This document shows, one piece after another, positions 16,273-25,154 of a DNA stretch of 64,000 nt (position 1 is its first letter; every line of letters begins with the position of its first letter). The stretch covers positions 3,471,501-3,535,500 of the forward strand of contig NZ_CP059997.1 of NCBI RefSeq assembly GCF_018736145.1, in the 5' to 3' direction. The notes beneath the pieces were generated by a model, which was not told the DNA's origin, did not search any database, and saw only the letters and a program-made list of their open reading frames with translations. Source of the stretch: Amycolatopsis sp. CA-230715. GTDB taxonomy: Bacteria > Actinomycetota > Actinomycetes > Mycobacteriales > Pseudonocardiaceae. The position numbers and the translations under genes were made by a program.

Positions 16273-17393
16273 TACCGGTGATGAAGCCCTTGCTGGGGCA
16301 GGAAGAAGCGGACGCGGCGGCGGCCGCGGTGCTGTCCGGGTGGGTCGCGCAAGGGCCGAGGGTGGCCGAGTTCGAGCGGGCGTTCGCGGCGCGGATCGGC
16401 GCGGCGCACGGGATCGCGGTGTCCTCGTGCACCACGGGCCTGCACCTCATGCTGCACTCGCTCGGCGTCGGCCGCGGCGACGAGGTGGTGGTGCCGTCGT
16501 TCTCGTTCATCGCCACCGCGAACGCGGTCCGGTACTGCGGGGCGGAACCGGTGTTCGCCGACGTCGACGAGGTGACCGGGAACCTCACGCCCTCGACCGT
16601 CCACAAGGTACTTTCGCCGCGCACGAAGGCCGTGCTCGCCGTGCACCAGGGCGGGGTGCCCGCCGATATCACCGCCCTGCGCGAAACCTGCGGCGAAATC
16701 CCGGTTCTCGAAGACGCCGCGTGCGCGGCCGGGTCCACTCTGGACGGTTCACCGGTCGGCGCGGGCGCACCGATGGCGGCCTGGTCGTTCCACCCGCGCA
16801 AGCTGCTCACCACCGGCGAGGGCGGGATGATCACCACCGACGACACCGAACTCGCGGCACGCCTGCGCCGCCTGCGCGAGCACGGGATGAGCGTGTCGGC
16901 CGCCGAGCGCCACGTGACGGGCAAGCCCATGCTCGAGGCGTACACGGAGACCGCGTTCAACTACCGGATGACCGACATCCAGGCGGCGGTGGGCCTCGTC
17001 CAGCTCGGCCGCCTCGACGGGATCGTCGCGCAGCGCAGGCAGCTCGCCGCCCGCTACCACGAACTGCTGGCACCGCTCGAAGTCGTCCCGGTGACCGATC
17101 CGCCGCACGGCACCACGAACTACCAGTCGTTCTGGGTGCTGCTCCCCGAAGGCGGGCCCACCCAGGTCGAAGTGCTCGGCGCGCTGGCCGGCGCGGGGAT
17201 CTCGGCACGCCGCGGCATCATGGCGGCCCATCTCGAACCGGCCTACGAAGGACATCCACACGGACCGCTGCCGGTCACCGAATCGCTCACCACCCGATCG
17301 GTCATCCTGCCTTTGCACCATGCGCTGACCGAGGACGACCAGCGACGAATCGCGAAGGTGCTCGGAGAAGCACTCACCCGTTCGCCGAGCTGA
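16269..17393 (+). CDS. DegT/DnrJ/EryC1/StrS-family sugar aminotransferase
   Basis: 374 residues from GTG 16269, overlapping the epimerase stop. PLP-binding features are VSSCTTGLHLML (51-62), the Asp in VLEDAACAAGS (D149) and the Schiff-base Lys in SFHPRKLLTTGEGG (K178). Members transaminate 3- or 4-keto nucleotide sugars. It differs from the second DegT gene at 23080, so the locus can install two amino groups, or two variants of one. The longer frame from 15576 is antisense-like through the epimerase gene and is rejected. Confidence 0.88.
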   Translation: MIPVMKPLLGQEEADAAAAAVLSGWVAQGPRVAEFERAFAARIGAAHGIAVSSCTTGLHLMLHSLGVGRGDEVVVPSFSFIATANAVRYCGAEPVFADVDEVTGNLTPSTVHKVLSPRTKAVLAVHQGGVPADITALRETCGEIPVLEDAACAAGSTLDGSPVGAGAPMAAWSFHPRKLLTTGEGGMITTDDTELAARLRRLREHGMSVSAAERHVTGKPMLEAYTETAFNYRMTDIQAAVGLVQLGRLDGIVAQRRQLAARYHELLAPLEVVPVTDPPHGTTNYQSFWVLLPEGGPTQVEVLGALAGAGISARRGIMAAHLEPAYEGHPHGPLPVTESLTTRSVILPLHHALTEDDQRRIAKVLGEALTRSPS

Positions 17394-17503
17394 AAACGGA
17401 CGGAACTTCCGTTCGCCGCTCTTGAATGAGACAGCCCCTGTATCACGGTCCGTCACAAAGGTTTTTCCTTACGCACCAGTGCAATCCACTCGTGACCTGT
17501 TTT

Positions 17504-17510
17504 TGTAACG
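17504..17510 (+). promoter_or_regulatory. TGTAACG element upstream of the giant DUF4082 gene
   Basis: TGTAACG lies 99 bp before ATG 17610 and resembles the -35 part of the motif shared by the exopolysaccharide units. A CGACGA at 17527-17532 is a weak -10 candidate. The 216-bp gap 17394-17609 is otherwise AT-richer than its neighbours and shows no clear terminator. Confidence 0.25.
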
Positions 17511-17609
17511 AGCGCGTGCCCCGCTTCGACGAACGCATCAGATGTGCACGAAGTTTCCACCGGAATAGCGGTGGAACGCGCGCCGAACACCTGCCGAGAG
17601 GTGGCACCC

Positions 17610-20600
17610 ATGTCCTTGCGCACGCGAGCGACGCGGCTCCTGGTCGCGATCGCCGTCGCCGGTTCCTCCTTCGTGGCGCTCGGCGGGCTGCACACCTCGG
17701 CGGCCGCGTCGAACCCGTGCACCCCGCCGGTGCTCAACAAGATCGCCTGCGAGAACACGCAGCCCGGCACCCCGGACTGGCAGGTGCAAGGCCCCGACGA
17801 CGCGATTCAGGGCTACACCACCGACATCAGCACCACCCCCGGCGGGCGGGTCGACTTCAAGGTCAAGACGAGCGCGCCGTCCTACACCATCGACGTGTTC
17901 CGCCTCGGCTGGTACGGCGGTGTCGGCGCGCGCCAGATCCTGCCCTCGGTCACCCGCGCCACGCCGCAGAGCCAGCCGCCGTGCCTGACCGATCCGTCGA
18001 TCGGCTTCACCGACTGCGGGAACTGGGCGGTGTCCGCGAGCTGGACCGTGCCGTCGAACGCGGTGTCCGGCATCTACTACGCGCGGCTGCGCGCGAGCAC
18101 CGGCGTGCAGAACGAAATCGCGTTCGTGGTACGCGACGACGCGAGCCAGTCGAAGATCCTCTTCCAGACCTCGGACTCCACCTGGCAGGCGTACAACCGC
18201 TACGGCGGCACCAGCCTGTACTTCGGCAGCGACACCTTCACCGGCCCCGGCCAGGGCGGCGCCTCGTACAAGGTGAGCTACAACCGCCCGCTCTTCGGCG
18301 GCGGCGACGAGAACTTCATCTTCAACGCCGAGTACCCGATGCTGCGGTTCATGGAGGCCAACGGGTACGACATGTCCTACACCACGGACGTCGACTCGGC
18401 ACGGCGCGGAAACCTGATCCGCAACCACCAGGTGTTCATGGCGGTCGGGCACGACGAGTACTGGTCGAACGAGCAGCGCGCGAACGTCGAAGCCGCGCGC
18501 GACGCCGGGGTGCACCTCGCGTTCCTCACCGGGAACGAAATCTTCTGGAAGACCCGGTGGGACAAGAGCATGGACACCTCGAAGACCGACTGGCGCACCC
18601 TGGTCTGCTACAAGGAAACCAAGGCCAACGGCAAACTGGACACCAGCAGTCCGATTTGGACCGGAACCTGGCGTGACCCGAGGTACAGCCCACCGTCGGA
18701 CGGCGGACGGCCGGAGAACGCGTTGCTGGGCAACATCTTCATGGTCAACGGGCGCCGAAACGACTCGCTCCAGGTACCGTCTGCGTACGGGAAGATGCGG
18801 CTGTGGCGCAACACGTCGCTTGGCTCGCTCGCCTCGGGTGCCACCTACACCTTCCAGCCCGGCACGCTCGGCTACGAGTGGAACACCGTGGAGGACAACG
18901 GTTTCCAGCCGCCTGGGGTCGCGCAGCTGTCCAGGACGACGGTCGCGATGGAGAACCCGGACGACTACTTCGTGCTGAAGAACCACGGTGACGTCTACGG
19001 TCCCGGCACCAAGACGCACGCGCTGACGCTGTACCGCGCGGCGAGCGGGGCGCTGGTGTTCGGCGCGGGCACCGTGCAGTGGGCGTGGGGCCTCGACGAC
19101 GAGCACGCCTTCTCCACCGACGTGCCGACCACGGACGTCCGCATCCAGCAGGCGACCGTGAACCTCCTCGCCGACATGGGCGCGCAGCCCGGCACCCTGC
19201 AACCGGGCCTGGTGCTCGCGAGCGCCAGCACGGACACCGCGCCGCCCGTCGTGGCGATCACCTCACTGCCCGCCTCGGCGACCGTCGGCGCGCCGTACAC
19301 GTTCTCCGGCACGGTCATCGACGCGAGCGGGAAGGTCGGCGGCGTCGAGGCGTCCACCGACGGCGGCTCCACCTGGCATCCGGCGAACTGGCTCGCCGGG
19401 CAGGGCACCTGGAGCTACACCTACACGCCGAGCAGCTCGGGCGCGAACTCGCTGAAGGTCCGCGCCGTCGACGATTCGGCGAACCTGTCCACGCCGACCG
19501 AGACCACCAAGACCGTGTCGGCGCGCACCTGCCCGTGCGGGATCTGGACGAACGCCGACGTGCCGGGCACGCCCGATCTCGCCGACGGCGGCTCGCTCGA
19601 GCTGGGCGTGAAGTGGCGCAGCAACTCCGCCGGCTACGTGCGCGGCGTCAAGTTCTACAAGGGCGCGGGCAACACCGGCACGCACACCGGCACCCTGTGG
19701 TCCACGGCAGGGCAGCAGCTCGCCACCGGCACGTTCACCGGCGAAACCGCGACGGGCTGGCAAACCCTGACCTTCCCGCAGCCGGTCGCGGTGGCCGCGA
19801 ACACCACCTACGTGGTGTCCTACTTCTCCCCCACCGGGCACTACGCGGCCGATTCCGAGTACTTCAGCCGGAAATCGGCCTACCTCGAACCGCTCACCGG
19901 GCTCCAGACCGGCACCGACGGCGGCAACGGCGTGTTCCGCGGCGGCGCCGGGTTCCCGACGCAGACCTCCACGGACACCAACTACTGGGTCGATGTGGTG
20001 TGGGCGCCCGATCCCGGGCCCGACACGCGCGCACCCGGCCTCGTCTCGACCACTCCGCTGAACAACGCGGGCACGGTCGCGCTCACGCCAGCGGTGTCGG
20101 CGAAGTTCGACGAGCGCGTCAACCCGACTTCGGTGCAGTACACGCTGTCCAGCCCGTCCGGCGCGGTCGCGGGCACCTCCGCGGTGTCGGCCGACGGGCT
20201 CACCGTGTCGTTCACGCCGAACGCCCCACTGGCCGCGGGCACGAAGTACACCGCGTCGCTGCGGGTCGCCGACACCGCGGGCAACGCGCTCCCGGCACCG
20301 GCCACCTGGACGTTCACCACCGGGAAACCGCGGGCATCGACCTGCCCCTGCACGGTGTGGGACGACTTCGCGGCCCCGGCGAACCCGGCCGTCACCGACG
20401 CCTCCCCGGTCGAGGTCGGCACCAAGGTGCGGTTCGACGGCAAGGGCGAAGTGCTCGGCGTCCGGTTCTACAAGGGCGAGGGCAACACGGGCACGCACAC
20501 CGGTTCGCTGTGGTCGGCGAGCGGGCTCCTGCTGGCCACCGGGCAGTTCAGCGGTGAGACCAGCTCCGGCTGGCAGACGCTGACCTTCTCCACCCCGGTG

Positions 20601-22442
20601 GTCGTGCAGCCGAACACCACCTACGTCGTGTCGTACTTCGCGCCGAACGGCCGGTACGCCAGCGACGCGGGCTACTTCACCGGGCACAGCGCGGACTACG
20701 GCCCGATGCACGCGATCAGCGGCAGCAACGGCGTCTACCGGTACGGCAGCGGCGGCGGGTTCCCGACGTCGACCTACAACGGCTCGAACTACTGGGTCGA
20801 CGCCATCTACCGCAACGGCCTCAACGGCGACAGCACCCCGCCGTCGCCCACCGCGCACACCCCGGCCACCGGCACCTCCAACGTCGCGCTGACCGCGCCG
20901 ATCACCACGACCTTCTCCGAACCGGTCGACCCGGCGAGCGCGCAGATCTGGCTCACCGACCCCGGCGGCGCGAAGCTCACCGGCGCGGTTTCCCTTTCGT
21001 CCGACCAGAAAACGGTCACCTGGACGCCCAGCGGCGCGCTCGCGCCGAACACCCGCTACACCGCGAGCGTGAGCATCGCCGACGTCAACGGCAACGCGAT
21101 GACCGCGCCGCTCACCTGGGACCTGACCACCACCGGGGACCCGTCCTGCCCGTGCGGGGTGTTCAGCACCGCCACCGTGCCGACGGTGACCTCGGCGGAC
21201 GACTCCGGCGCCTACGAACTCGGCGTCCGGTTCACGCCGACGAGCAGCGGCAAGGTCACCGCGGTCCGGTTCTACAAGGGCGCGGAGAACACCGGCACGC
21301 ACACCGGTTCGCTGTGGTCGCCGACCGGGCAGCGGCTCGCCACCGGCACGTTCACCGGGGAAAGCGCGGAGGGCTGGCAGACGCTGACCTTCCCGGCCCC
21401 GGTCGCGGTCTCCCCCGGCGTCACCTACACCGCCTCGTACACCACCACGAGCGGGCACTACGCGGCGGACGCCGGGTACTTCCAGCGCACCGGGGTGCCG
21501 GGCCCGCCGCTGAGCGCGCCCGCGACGGCCGATCCCGCCGGCCCGAACGGCGTGTTCCAGCCGGGCTCCGGGTTCCCGGCCTCGACCTACGGCGGCACCA
21601 ACTACTGGGTCGACGTGTCGTTCACCCCGAACGCGGACACCACCGCACCGGTGGTCACCGGCACCGCCCCTGACCACGAGGCGACCGGTGTCCCGCTGAA
21701 CACCGCGGCCGCGGCCACCTTCAACGAGCCGGTCGACCTGTCCTCGGCGCAGTTCACGCTGGCCGATCCGGGTGGCGCGAAGATCAGCGGCTCGTCGTCG
21801 ATCTCGTCCGACGGCAAGACGGTGACCTTCACCCCGGCCGCCGCGCTGGCACCGTCCACTGTGTACACGGCGAGCGTGCGGATCGCGGATCTGAACGGCA
21901 ACCCGATGAGCACGCCGTACACCTGGTCGTTCACGCCGACCGCGACGCGGACCTGCCCGTGCTCGCTGTTCAGCGCGGCGTCGGTACCCACCACACCGTC
22001 CACTAACGACGGTGGCGCCTACGAGCTGGGCGTCCGGTTCACCCCGGGGACGAACGGCACCATCACCGGTGTCAAGTTCTACAAGGGCGAGGGCAACACC
22101 GGGCCGCACACCGGTTCACTGTGGACGAACACCGGGCAGCAGCTCGCCACCGGCACCTTCAGCGGCGAGTCCGCCACCGGCTGGCAGACGCTGACGTTCG
22201 CCGCGCCGGTGCCGGTGACCGCGGGCACCACCTACGTCGCGTCGTACACCACGACCACCGGCCACTACGCCGGGGACGCGGGGTACTTCGCCACCGGGGT
22301 CACCGCGCCACCGCTGTCCGCACCGGCGACCAGCAACGAGACCCCGAACGGCGTGTTCCAGCCGGGCTCCGGGTTCCCGGCGTCGACCTACGGCGGCGCG
22401 AACTACTGGGTCGACGTAATTTTCACAGGGTTCGCCGGATGA
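17610..22442 (+). CDS. giant secreted N,N-dimethylformamidase-like protein with four DUF4082 modules
   Basis: 1610 residues. A signal peptide (about 1-33) precedes a large domain (about 60-520) of the N,N-dimethylformamidase beta-subunit type (VFRLGWYGGVGAR, DSTWQAYNRYGGTSLY, GHDEYWSNEQR, FLTGNEIFWKTRW, GYEWNTVEDNG). An Ig-like domain (about 545-635) follows, then four DUF4082 modules beginning with CPC motifs near residues 639, 910, 1179 and 1448, alternating with three Big_5/SbsA-type Ig domains (period ~270 residues). The modules share VKFYKGxGNTGTHTGSLWS, a WQTLTF strand and NYWVDV. DUF4082 is probably carbohydrate-binding. ATG 17610 follows GAGAGGTGG. Its stop overlaps the next sugar gene (ATGA), tying a secreted protein to sugar synthesis. 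Confidence 0.88.
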   Translation: MSLRTRATRLLVAIAVAGSSFVALGGLHTSAAASNPCTPPVLNKIACENTQPGTPDWQVQGPDDAIQGYTTDISTTPGGRVDFKVKTSAPSYTIDVFRLGWYGGVGARQILPSVTRATPQSQPPCLTDPSIGFTDCGNWAVSASWTVPSNAVSGIYYARLRASTGVQNEIAFVVRDDASQSKILFQTSDSTWQAYNRYGGTSLYFGSDTFTGPGQGGASYKVSYNRPLFGGGDENFIFNAEYPMLRFMEANGYDMSYTTDVDSARRGNLIRNHQVFMAVGHDEYWSNEQRANVEAARDAGVHLAFLTGNEIFWKTRWDKSMDTSKTDWRTLVCYKETKANGKLDTSSPIWTGTWRDPRYSPPSDGGRPENALLGNIFMVNGRRNDSLQVPSAYGKMRLWRNTSLGSLASGATYTFQPGTLGYEWNTVEDNGFQPPGVAQLSRTTVAMENPDDYFVLKNHGDVYGPGTKTHALTLYRAASGALVFGAGTVQWAWGLDDEHAFSTDVPTTDVRIQQATVNLLADMGAQPGTLQPGLVLASASTDTAPPVVAITSLPASATVGAPYTFSGTVIDASGKVGGVEASTDGGSTWHPANWLAGQGTWSYTYTPSSSGANSLKVRAVDDSANLSTPTETTKTVSARTCPCGIWTNADVPGTPDLADGGSLELGVKWRSNSAGYVRGVKFYKGAGNTGTHTGTLWSTAGQQLATGTFTGETATGWQTLTFPQPVAVAANTTYVVSYFSPTGHYAADSEYFSRKSAYLEPLTGLQTGTDGGNGVFRGGAGFPTQTSTDTNYWVDVVWAPDPGPDTRAPGLVSTTPLNNAGTVALTPAVSAKFDERVNPTSVQYTLSSPSGAVAGTSAVSADGLTVSFTPNAPLAAGTKYTASLRVADTAGNALPAPATWTFTTGKPRASTCPCTVWDDFAAPANPAVTDASPVEVGTKVRFDGKGEVLGVRFYKGEGNTGTHTGSLWSASGLLLATGQFSGETSSGWQTLTFSTPVVVQPNTTYVVSYFAPNGRYASDAGYFTGHSADYGPMHAISGSNGVYRYGSGGGFPTSTYNGSNYWVDAIYRNGLNGDSTPPSPTAHTPATGTSNVALTAPITTTFSEPVDPASAQIWLTDPGGAKLTGAVSLSSDQKTVTWTPSGALAPNTRYTASVSIADVNGNAMTAPLTWDLTTTGDPSCPCGVFSTATVPTVTSADDSGAYELGVRFTPTSSGKVTAVRFYKGAENTGTHTGSLWSPTGQRLATGTFTGESAEGWQTLTFPAPVAVSPGVTYTASYTTTSGHYAADAGYFQRTGVPGPPLSAPATADPAGPNGVFQPGSGFPASTYGGTNYWVDVSFTPNADTTAPVVTGTAPDHEATGVPLNTAAAATFNEPVDLSSAQFTLADPGGAKISGSSSISSDGKTVTFTPAAALAPSTVYTASVRIADLNGNPMSTPYTWSFTPTATRTCPCSLFSAASVPTTPSTNDGGAYELGVRFTPGTNGTITGVKFYKGEGNTGPHTGSLWTNTGQQLATGTFSGESATGWQTLTFAAPVPVTAGTTYVASYTTTTGHYAGDAGYFATGVTAPPLSAPATSNETPNGVFQPGSGFPASTYGGANYWVDVIFTGFAG

Positions 22443-23083
22443 GGGAGCTGTTGCTGGTCGGCGCGGGCGGATTGGCCAGGGAGGTACTGGCGGCCGTCCG
22501 CGCCCGGCCGGGCGTGTGGGCTCCGCTCGGCATGCTCGACGACTCCGCGGCGCGCCACGGGTCTACTGTGGACGGTGTTCCGGTGCTCGGCGGCAGCGAG
22601 CTGGTGCACGAGCACCCCGACGCCGCCGTAGTGGTGTGCGTGGCGAACTCGGCGCGTCCCGCCGGGAGGCTCGCGGTCGCGAGGAAGCTCGGCCTGCCCG
22701 ACGAACGCTGGGCGACCGTGGTGCACCCCGCGGCCTCGGTGCCCGAGGGCGCGTCGCTCGGGCCGGGCACCGTGCTGCTCGCGGGCACCGTGCTCACCAC
22801 GCCGCTGCGGGTCGGCGCGCACGTGCTGGCGATGCCGCACGTGCTGCTCACCCACGACGACGAGATCGCCGACGGCGTCACCTTCGCGGGCCGCGCGACG
22901 CTCGCCGGGGGCGTGCGCGTCGGCGAAAGCGCCTACTTGGGGCAGGGCTCGATGATCCGCGAAGGCGTGACGATCGGCGCGGAGGCGGTGATCGGCATGG
23001 GGGCGGTCGTGCTTTCCGACGTCCCGGCCGGACAGGTGTGGGCCGGGGTACCGGCGAAGAAACTCACGAAGGGGACCACGTGA
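22439..23083 (+). CDS. NeuD/PglD-like sugar O- or N-acyltransferase
   Basis: 214 residues. An N-terminal Rossmann-like part (ELLLVGAGGLAREVLAAV) binds the sugar nucleotide, and a C-terminal left-handed beta-helix of hexapeptide repeats (from about 95, for example VTFAGRATLAGGVRVGESAYLGQGSMIREGVTIG) binds the acyl-CoA. The PglD/NeuD pattern acetylates amino- or hydroxyl-sugars using acetyl-CoA. ATG 22439 overlaps the stop of the giant gene (ATGA), and its own TGA overlaps the GTG of the aminotransferase, so the four-gene string 17610-24755 is translationally coupled. Confidence 0.85.
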   Translation: MRELLLVGAGGLAREVLAAVRARPGVWAPLGMLDDSAARHGSTVDGVPVLGGSELVHEHPDAAVVVCVANSARPAGRLAVARKLGLPDERWATVVHPAASVPEGASLGPGTVLLAGTVLTTPLRVGAHVLAMPHVLLTHDDEIADGVTFAGRATLAGGVRVGESAYLGQGSMIREGVTIGAEAVIGMGAVVLSDVPAGQVWAGVPAKKLTKGTT

Positions 23084-24180
23084 TTCCACTGGTGGATCTG
23101 GCCGCGCAGCACGACCAGGTGGCCGACGAGGTGGCGCAGGGCTGGACCGAGGTGCTCAAGACCACCGCGTTCATCGGCGGCAAGCAGGTCGCCGCGTTCG
23201 AAGGCGAGTTCGCGGCGTACCTCGGGGTGCCGCACTGCGTCGCGGTCGGCAACGGCACCGACGCGATCGAACTCGGCTTGCGCGCGCTCGGCATCGGGCC
23301 CGGCGACGAATGCGTGTTACCCGCCAACACGTTCCTCGCCACCGCCGAAGCCGTCGCGCGCGCCGGGGCGAAACCGGTGCTAGTCGACTGCGACGAAGAC
23401 ACCGCCCTGCTCGACGTGGACAAGCTCGCCGAGGCCGTCGGCCCGCGGACGAAAGCGGTCCTGCCCGTGCACCTCTACGGCCAGGCCGCCCCGGTCGAGC
23501 TGGTCGCCCCGATCGCCGAGTCCGTCGGCGCGGCCGTGCTCGAAGACGCCGCGCAGGCGCAGGGCGCGCGTCGGCACGGCGCGTGCGTCGGCTCCTTCGG
23601 CGATCTCGCCGCGACCAGCTTCTACCCCGGCAAGAACCTCGGCGCGTACGGCGACGGCGGCGCCGTCGTCACGAAGCGGTCCGACCTCGCGTTGAAGGTC
23701 CGGTTGCTGCGCGAGCACGGTTCGCCCGCGAAGTACGAGCACCCGGTGCTCGGCTTCAACAGCAGGCTCGACACGCTCCAGGCCGTGGTCCTGTCCGCGA
23801 AGCTCCGGCGGCTCGAAACCTGGAACGCCGCCCGCCGGGAGGCCGCCGCGCGCTACGACGAGCTGCTCGCCGATCTCCCGCAGGTGCGCAGACCCGTTGT
23901 GCTGGAAGGAAATCTGCCGGTCTGGCACCTGTACGTGGTCCGGGTCCCCCGGCGCGCCGAGGTGCTCGCGTCGCTGCACGAGTCCGGGATCGGCGCGGGT
24001 GTGCACTACCCGGTGCCGGTGCACCTCACCGGCGCGTTCGCCTCGCTCGGGCACGGGCGCGGCTCGTTCCCGGTGGCCGAACGGGCCGCGGGCGAGCTGC
24101 TCTCGCTCCCCCTGTTCCCCGAAATCACCGCGGCCCAGCAGGAACGCGTGGCCGAAGCACTGCGGAAGGCGCTGCGATGA
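23080..24180 (+). CDS. DegT-family aminotransferase (WbpE/WlbC/FdtB-like)
   Basis: 366 residues from GTG 23080 after GAAGGGGA. It opens IPLVDLAAQHDQV. The PLP residues are the Asp in VLEDAAQAQGAR (D156) and the Lys in SFYPGKNLGAYGDGG (K185). This subgroup, with the FYPGKNLGA motif, transaminates 3-keto nucleotide sugars (UDP-3-keto-GlcNAcA or dTDP-3-keto-6-deoxyhexose). Together with the WlbA-like dehydrogenase at 14261 and the downstream acetyltransferase it fits installation of a 3-acetamido group. It is coupled on both sides by 4-bp overlaps. Confidence 0.9.
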   Translation: MIPLVDLAAQHDQVADEVAQGWTEVLKTTAFIGGKQVAAFEGEFAAYLGVPHCVAVGNGTDAIELGLRALGIGPGDECVLPANTFLATAEAVARAGAKPVLVDCDEDTALLDVDKLAEAVGPRTKAVLPVHLYGQAAPVELVAPIAESVGAAVLEDAAQAQGARRHGACVGSFGDLAATSFYPGKNLGAYGDGGAVVTKRSDLALKVRLLREHGSPAKYEHPVLGFNSRLDTLQAVVLSAKLRRLETWNAARREAAARYDELLADLPQVRRPVVLEGNLPVWHLYVVRVPRRAEVLASLHESGIGAGVHYPVPVHLTGAFASLGHGRGSFPVAERAAGELLSLPLFPEITAAQQERVAEALRKALR

Positions 24181-24755
24181 CCGGGATCGTGTCGTCGAAG
24201 GTGTGGGTGCACCCGGCGGGGCTCTGCGAAAGCAAGTCCGTCGGCGAGGGCACCAGGGTGTGGGCGTTCGCGCACGTCATGCCGGGCGCGCGCGTGGGCC
24301 GCGACTGCAACATCGGCGACGGCGCGTACGTCGAGGGCAAGGCCGTGCTCGGCAACCGGGTGACGGTGAAGAACGGCACGCTCGTGTTCGACGGTGTCAC
24401 CTGCGAGGACGAGGTCTTCCTCGGCCCGAACGTGCTGTTCACCAACGACCTCCGCCCGCGCTCGGCGATCCGCCGCACCGGCGATGAGCTGCTGTCCACG
24501 CTGGTCCGCCACGGTGCGACGCTCGGCGCGGGCACCGTCGTGGTGTGCGGGATCGAGATCGGCAACCACGCCTTCGCCGCCGCGGGCTCGGTCGTCACGA
24601 AGGACGTGCCCGCGCACGCCTTCGTCGCCGGGAATCCCGCACGGCACAAGGGCTGGGTGTGCACCTGCGGCTTCCGGCTCGACGCCGGGTTGGCCTGCGC
24701 CGACTGCGGTTCCCGGTTCACCAGGGTCGGTCCTGGGCTCGCTCCGCTGCTGTGA
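24177..24755 (+). CDS. hexapeptide-repeat aminosugar N-acetyltransferase (WlbB/WbpD-like)
   Basis: 192 residues. A left-handed beta-helix runs from VWVHPAGLCESKSVGEG through IGDGAYVEGKAVLGN to TLGAGTVVVCGIEIG. The extended loop FTNDLRPRS and the segment FVAGNPARHKGWVC are typical of WlbB/WbpD enzymes that acetylate the 3-amino group of UDP-GlcNAc3NA. A C-terminal CxC-x9-CxxC set (C162, C164, C174, C177) looks like a small metal-binding ribbon. It overlaps the aminotransferase stop (ATGA) and ends the operon. The 27-bp gap before the VOC gene contains no obvious terminator. Confidence 0.88.
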   Translation: MTGIVSSKVWVHPAGLCESKSVGEGTRVWAFAHVMPGARVGRDCNIGDGAYVEGKAVLGNRVTVKNGTLVFDGVTCEDEVFLGPNVLFTNDLRPRSAIRRTGDELLSTLVRHGATLGAGTVVVCGIEIGNHAFAAAGSVVTKDVPAHAFVAGNPARHKGWVCTCGFRLDAGLACADCGSRFTRVGPGLAPLL

Positions 24756-24782
24756 GCGCCCGGATACCGGACAATCGTGGGT

Positions 24783-25154
24783 ATGGTCGTACGAATCGGA
24801 TCGATCGTGTTGGGCGTGTCGGATGTGCGGCGCGCGATGGAGTTCTGGTGCCGTGCGCTGGGGTACATCCCGCGCGAGGCGCCGGACGACACCTGGGTGG
24901 TGCTGACGCCCGCGTACGGGGACGGGCCGAATGTCTCGCTCGGACTGTCCACAACGGAGGTTCAGGCTCGTCCCCGCGTGCACCTCGACCTGTACGCCGA
25001 TGACCAGTCCGCCGAGGTCGACCGCCTGATCGGGCTCGGCGCATCCCATGTGGACTGGCCGGACTACCCGCCGGACGCGGATTTCGTCGTGCTCGAAGAC
25101 ACCGAGGGAAATCGTTTCTGCGTGATCGCACCGGTCACTTCGGGTTCAGGGTGA
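24783..25154 (+). CDS. VOC/glyoxalase-superfamily protein
   Basis: 123 residues with two beta-alpha-beta-beta-beta halves (IGSIVLGVSDVRRAMEFWCRALGY; VHLDLYADDQSAEVDRLIGLGA), ending in DFVVLEDTEGNRFCVI, whose Glu is the usual metal ligand. Such small VOC proteins bind or modify small molecules or act as resistance proteins; the ligand is unknown. ATG 24783 is chosen; GTG 24777 is possible. Its 3' end overlaps the convergent pentapeptide-repeat gene by 20 bp. Confidence 0.75.
   Translation: MVVRIGSIVLGVSDVRRAMEFWCRALGYIPREAPDDTWVVLTPAYGDGPNVSLGLSTTEVQARPRVHLDLYADDQSAEVDRLIGLGASHVDWPDYPPDADFVVLEDTEGNRFCVIAPVTSGSG

Noticed and set aside
17394..17609. Possible c-di-AMP or other riboswitch upstream of the giant secreted protein
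   Set aside because: I looked for the conserved GC-rich core motifs of the ydaO-type aptamer and did not find them; only a TGTAACG promoter-like element is supported.
624..24755. A full antibiotic biosynthetic cluster with deoxysugar genes
   Set aside because: Despite a TylM1-like methyltransferase, rmlA and aminotransferases, there are no PKS, NRPS or terpene genes, and the sugar genes associate with polysaccharide export instead.
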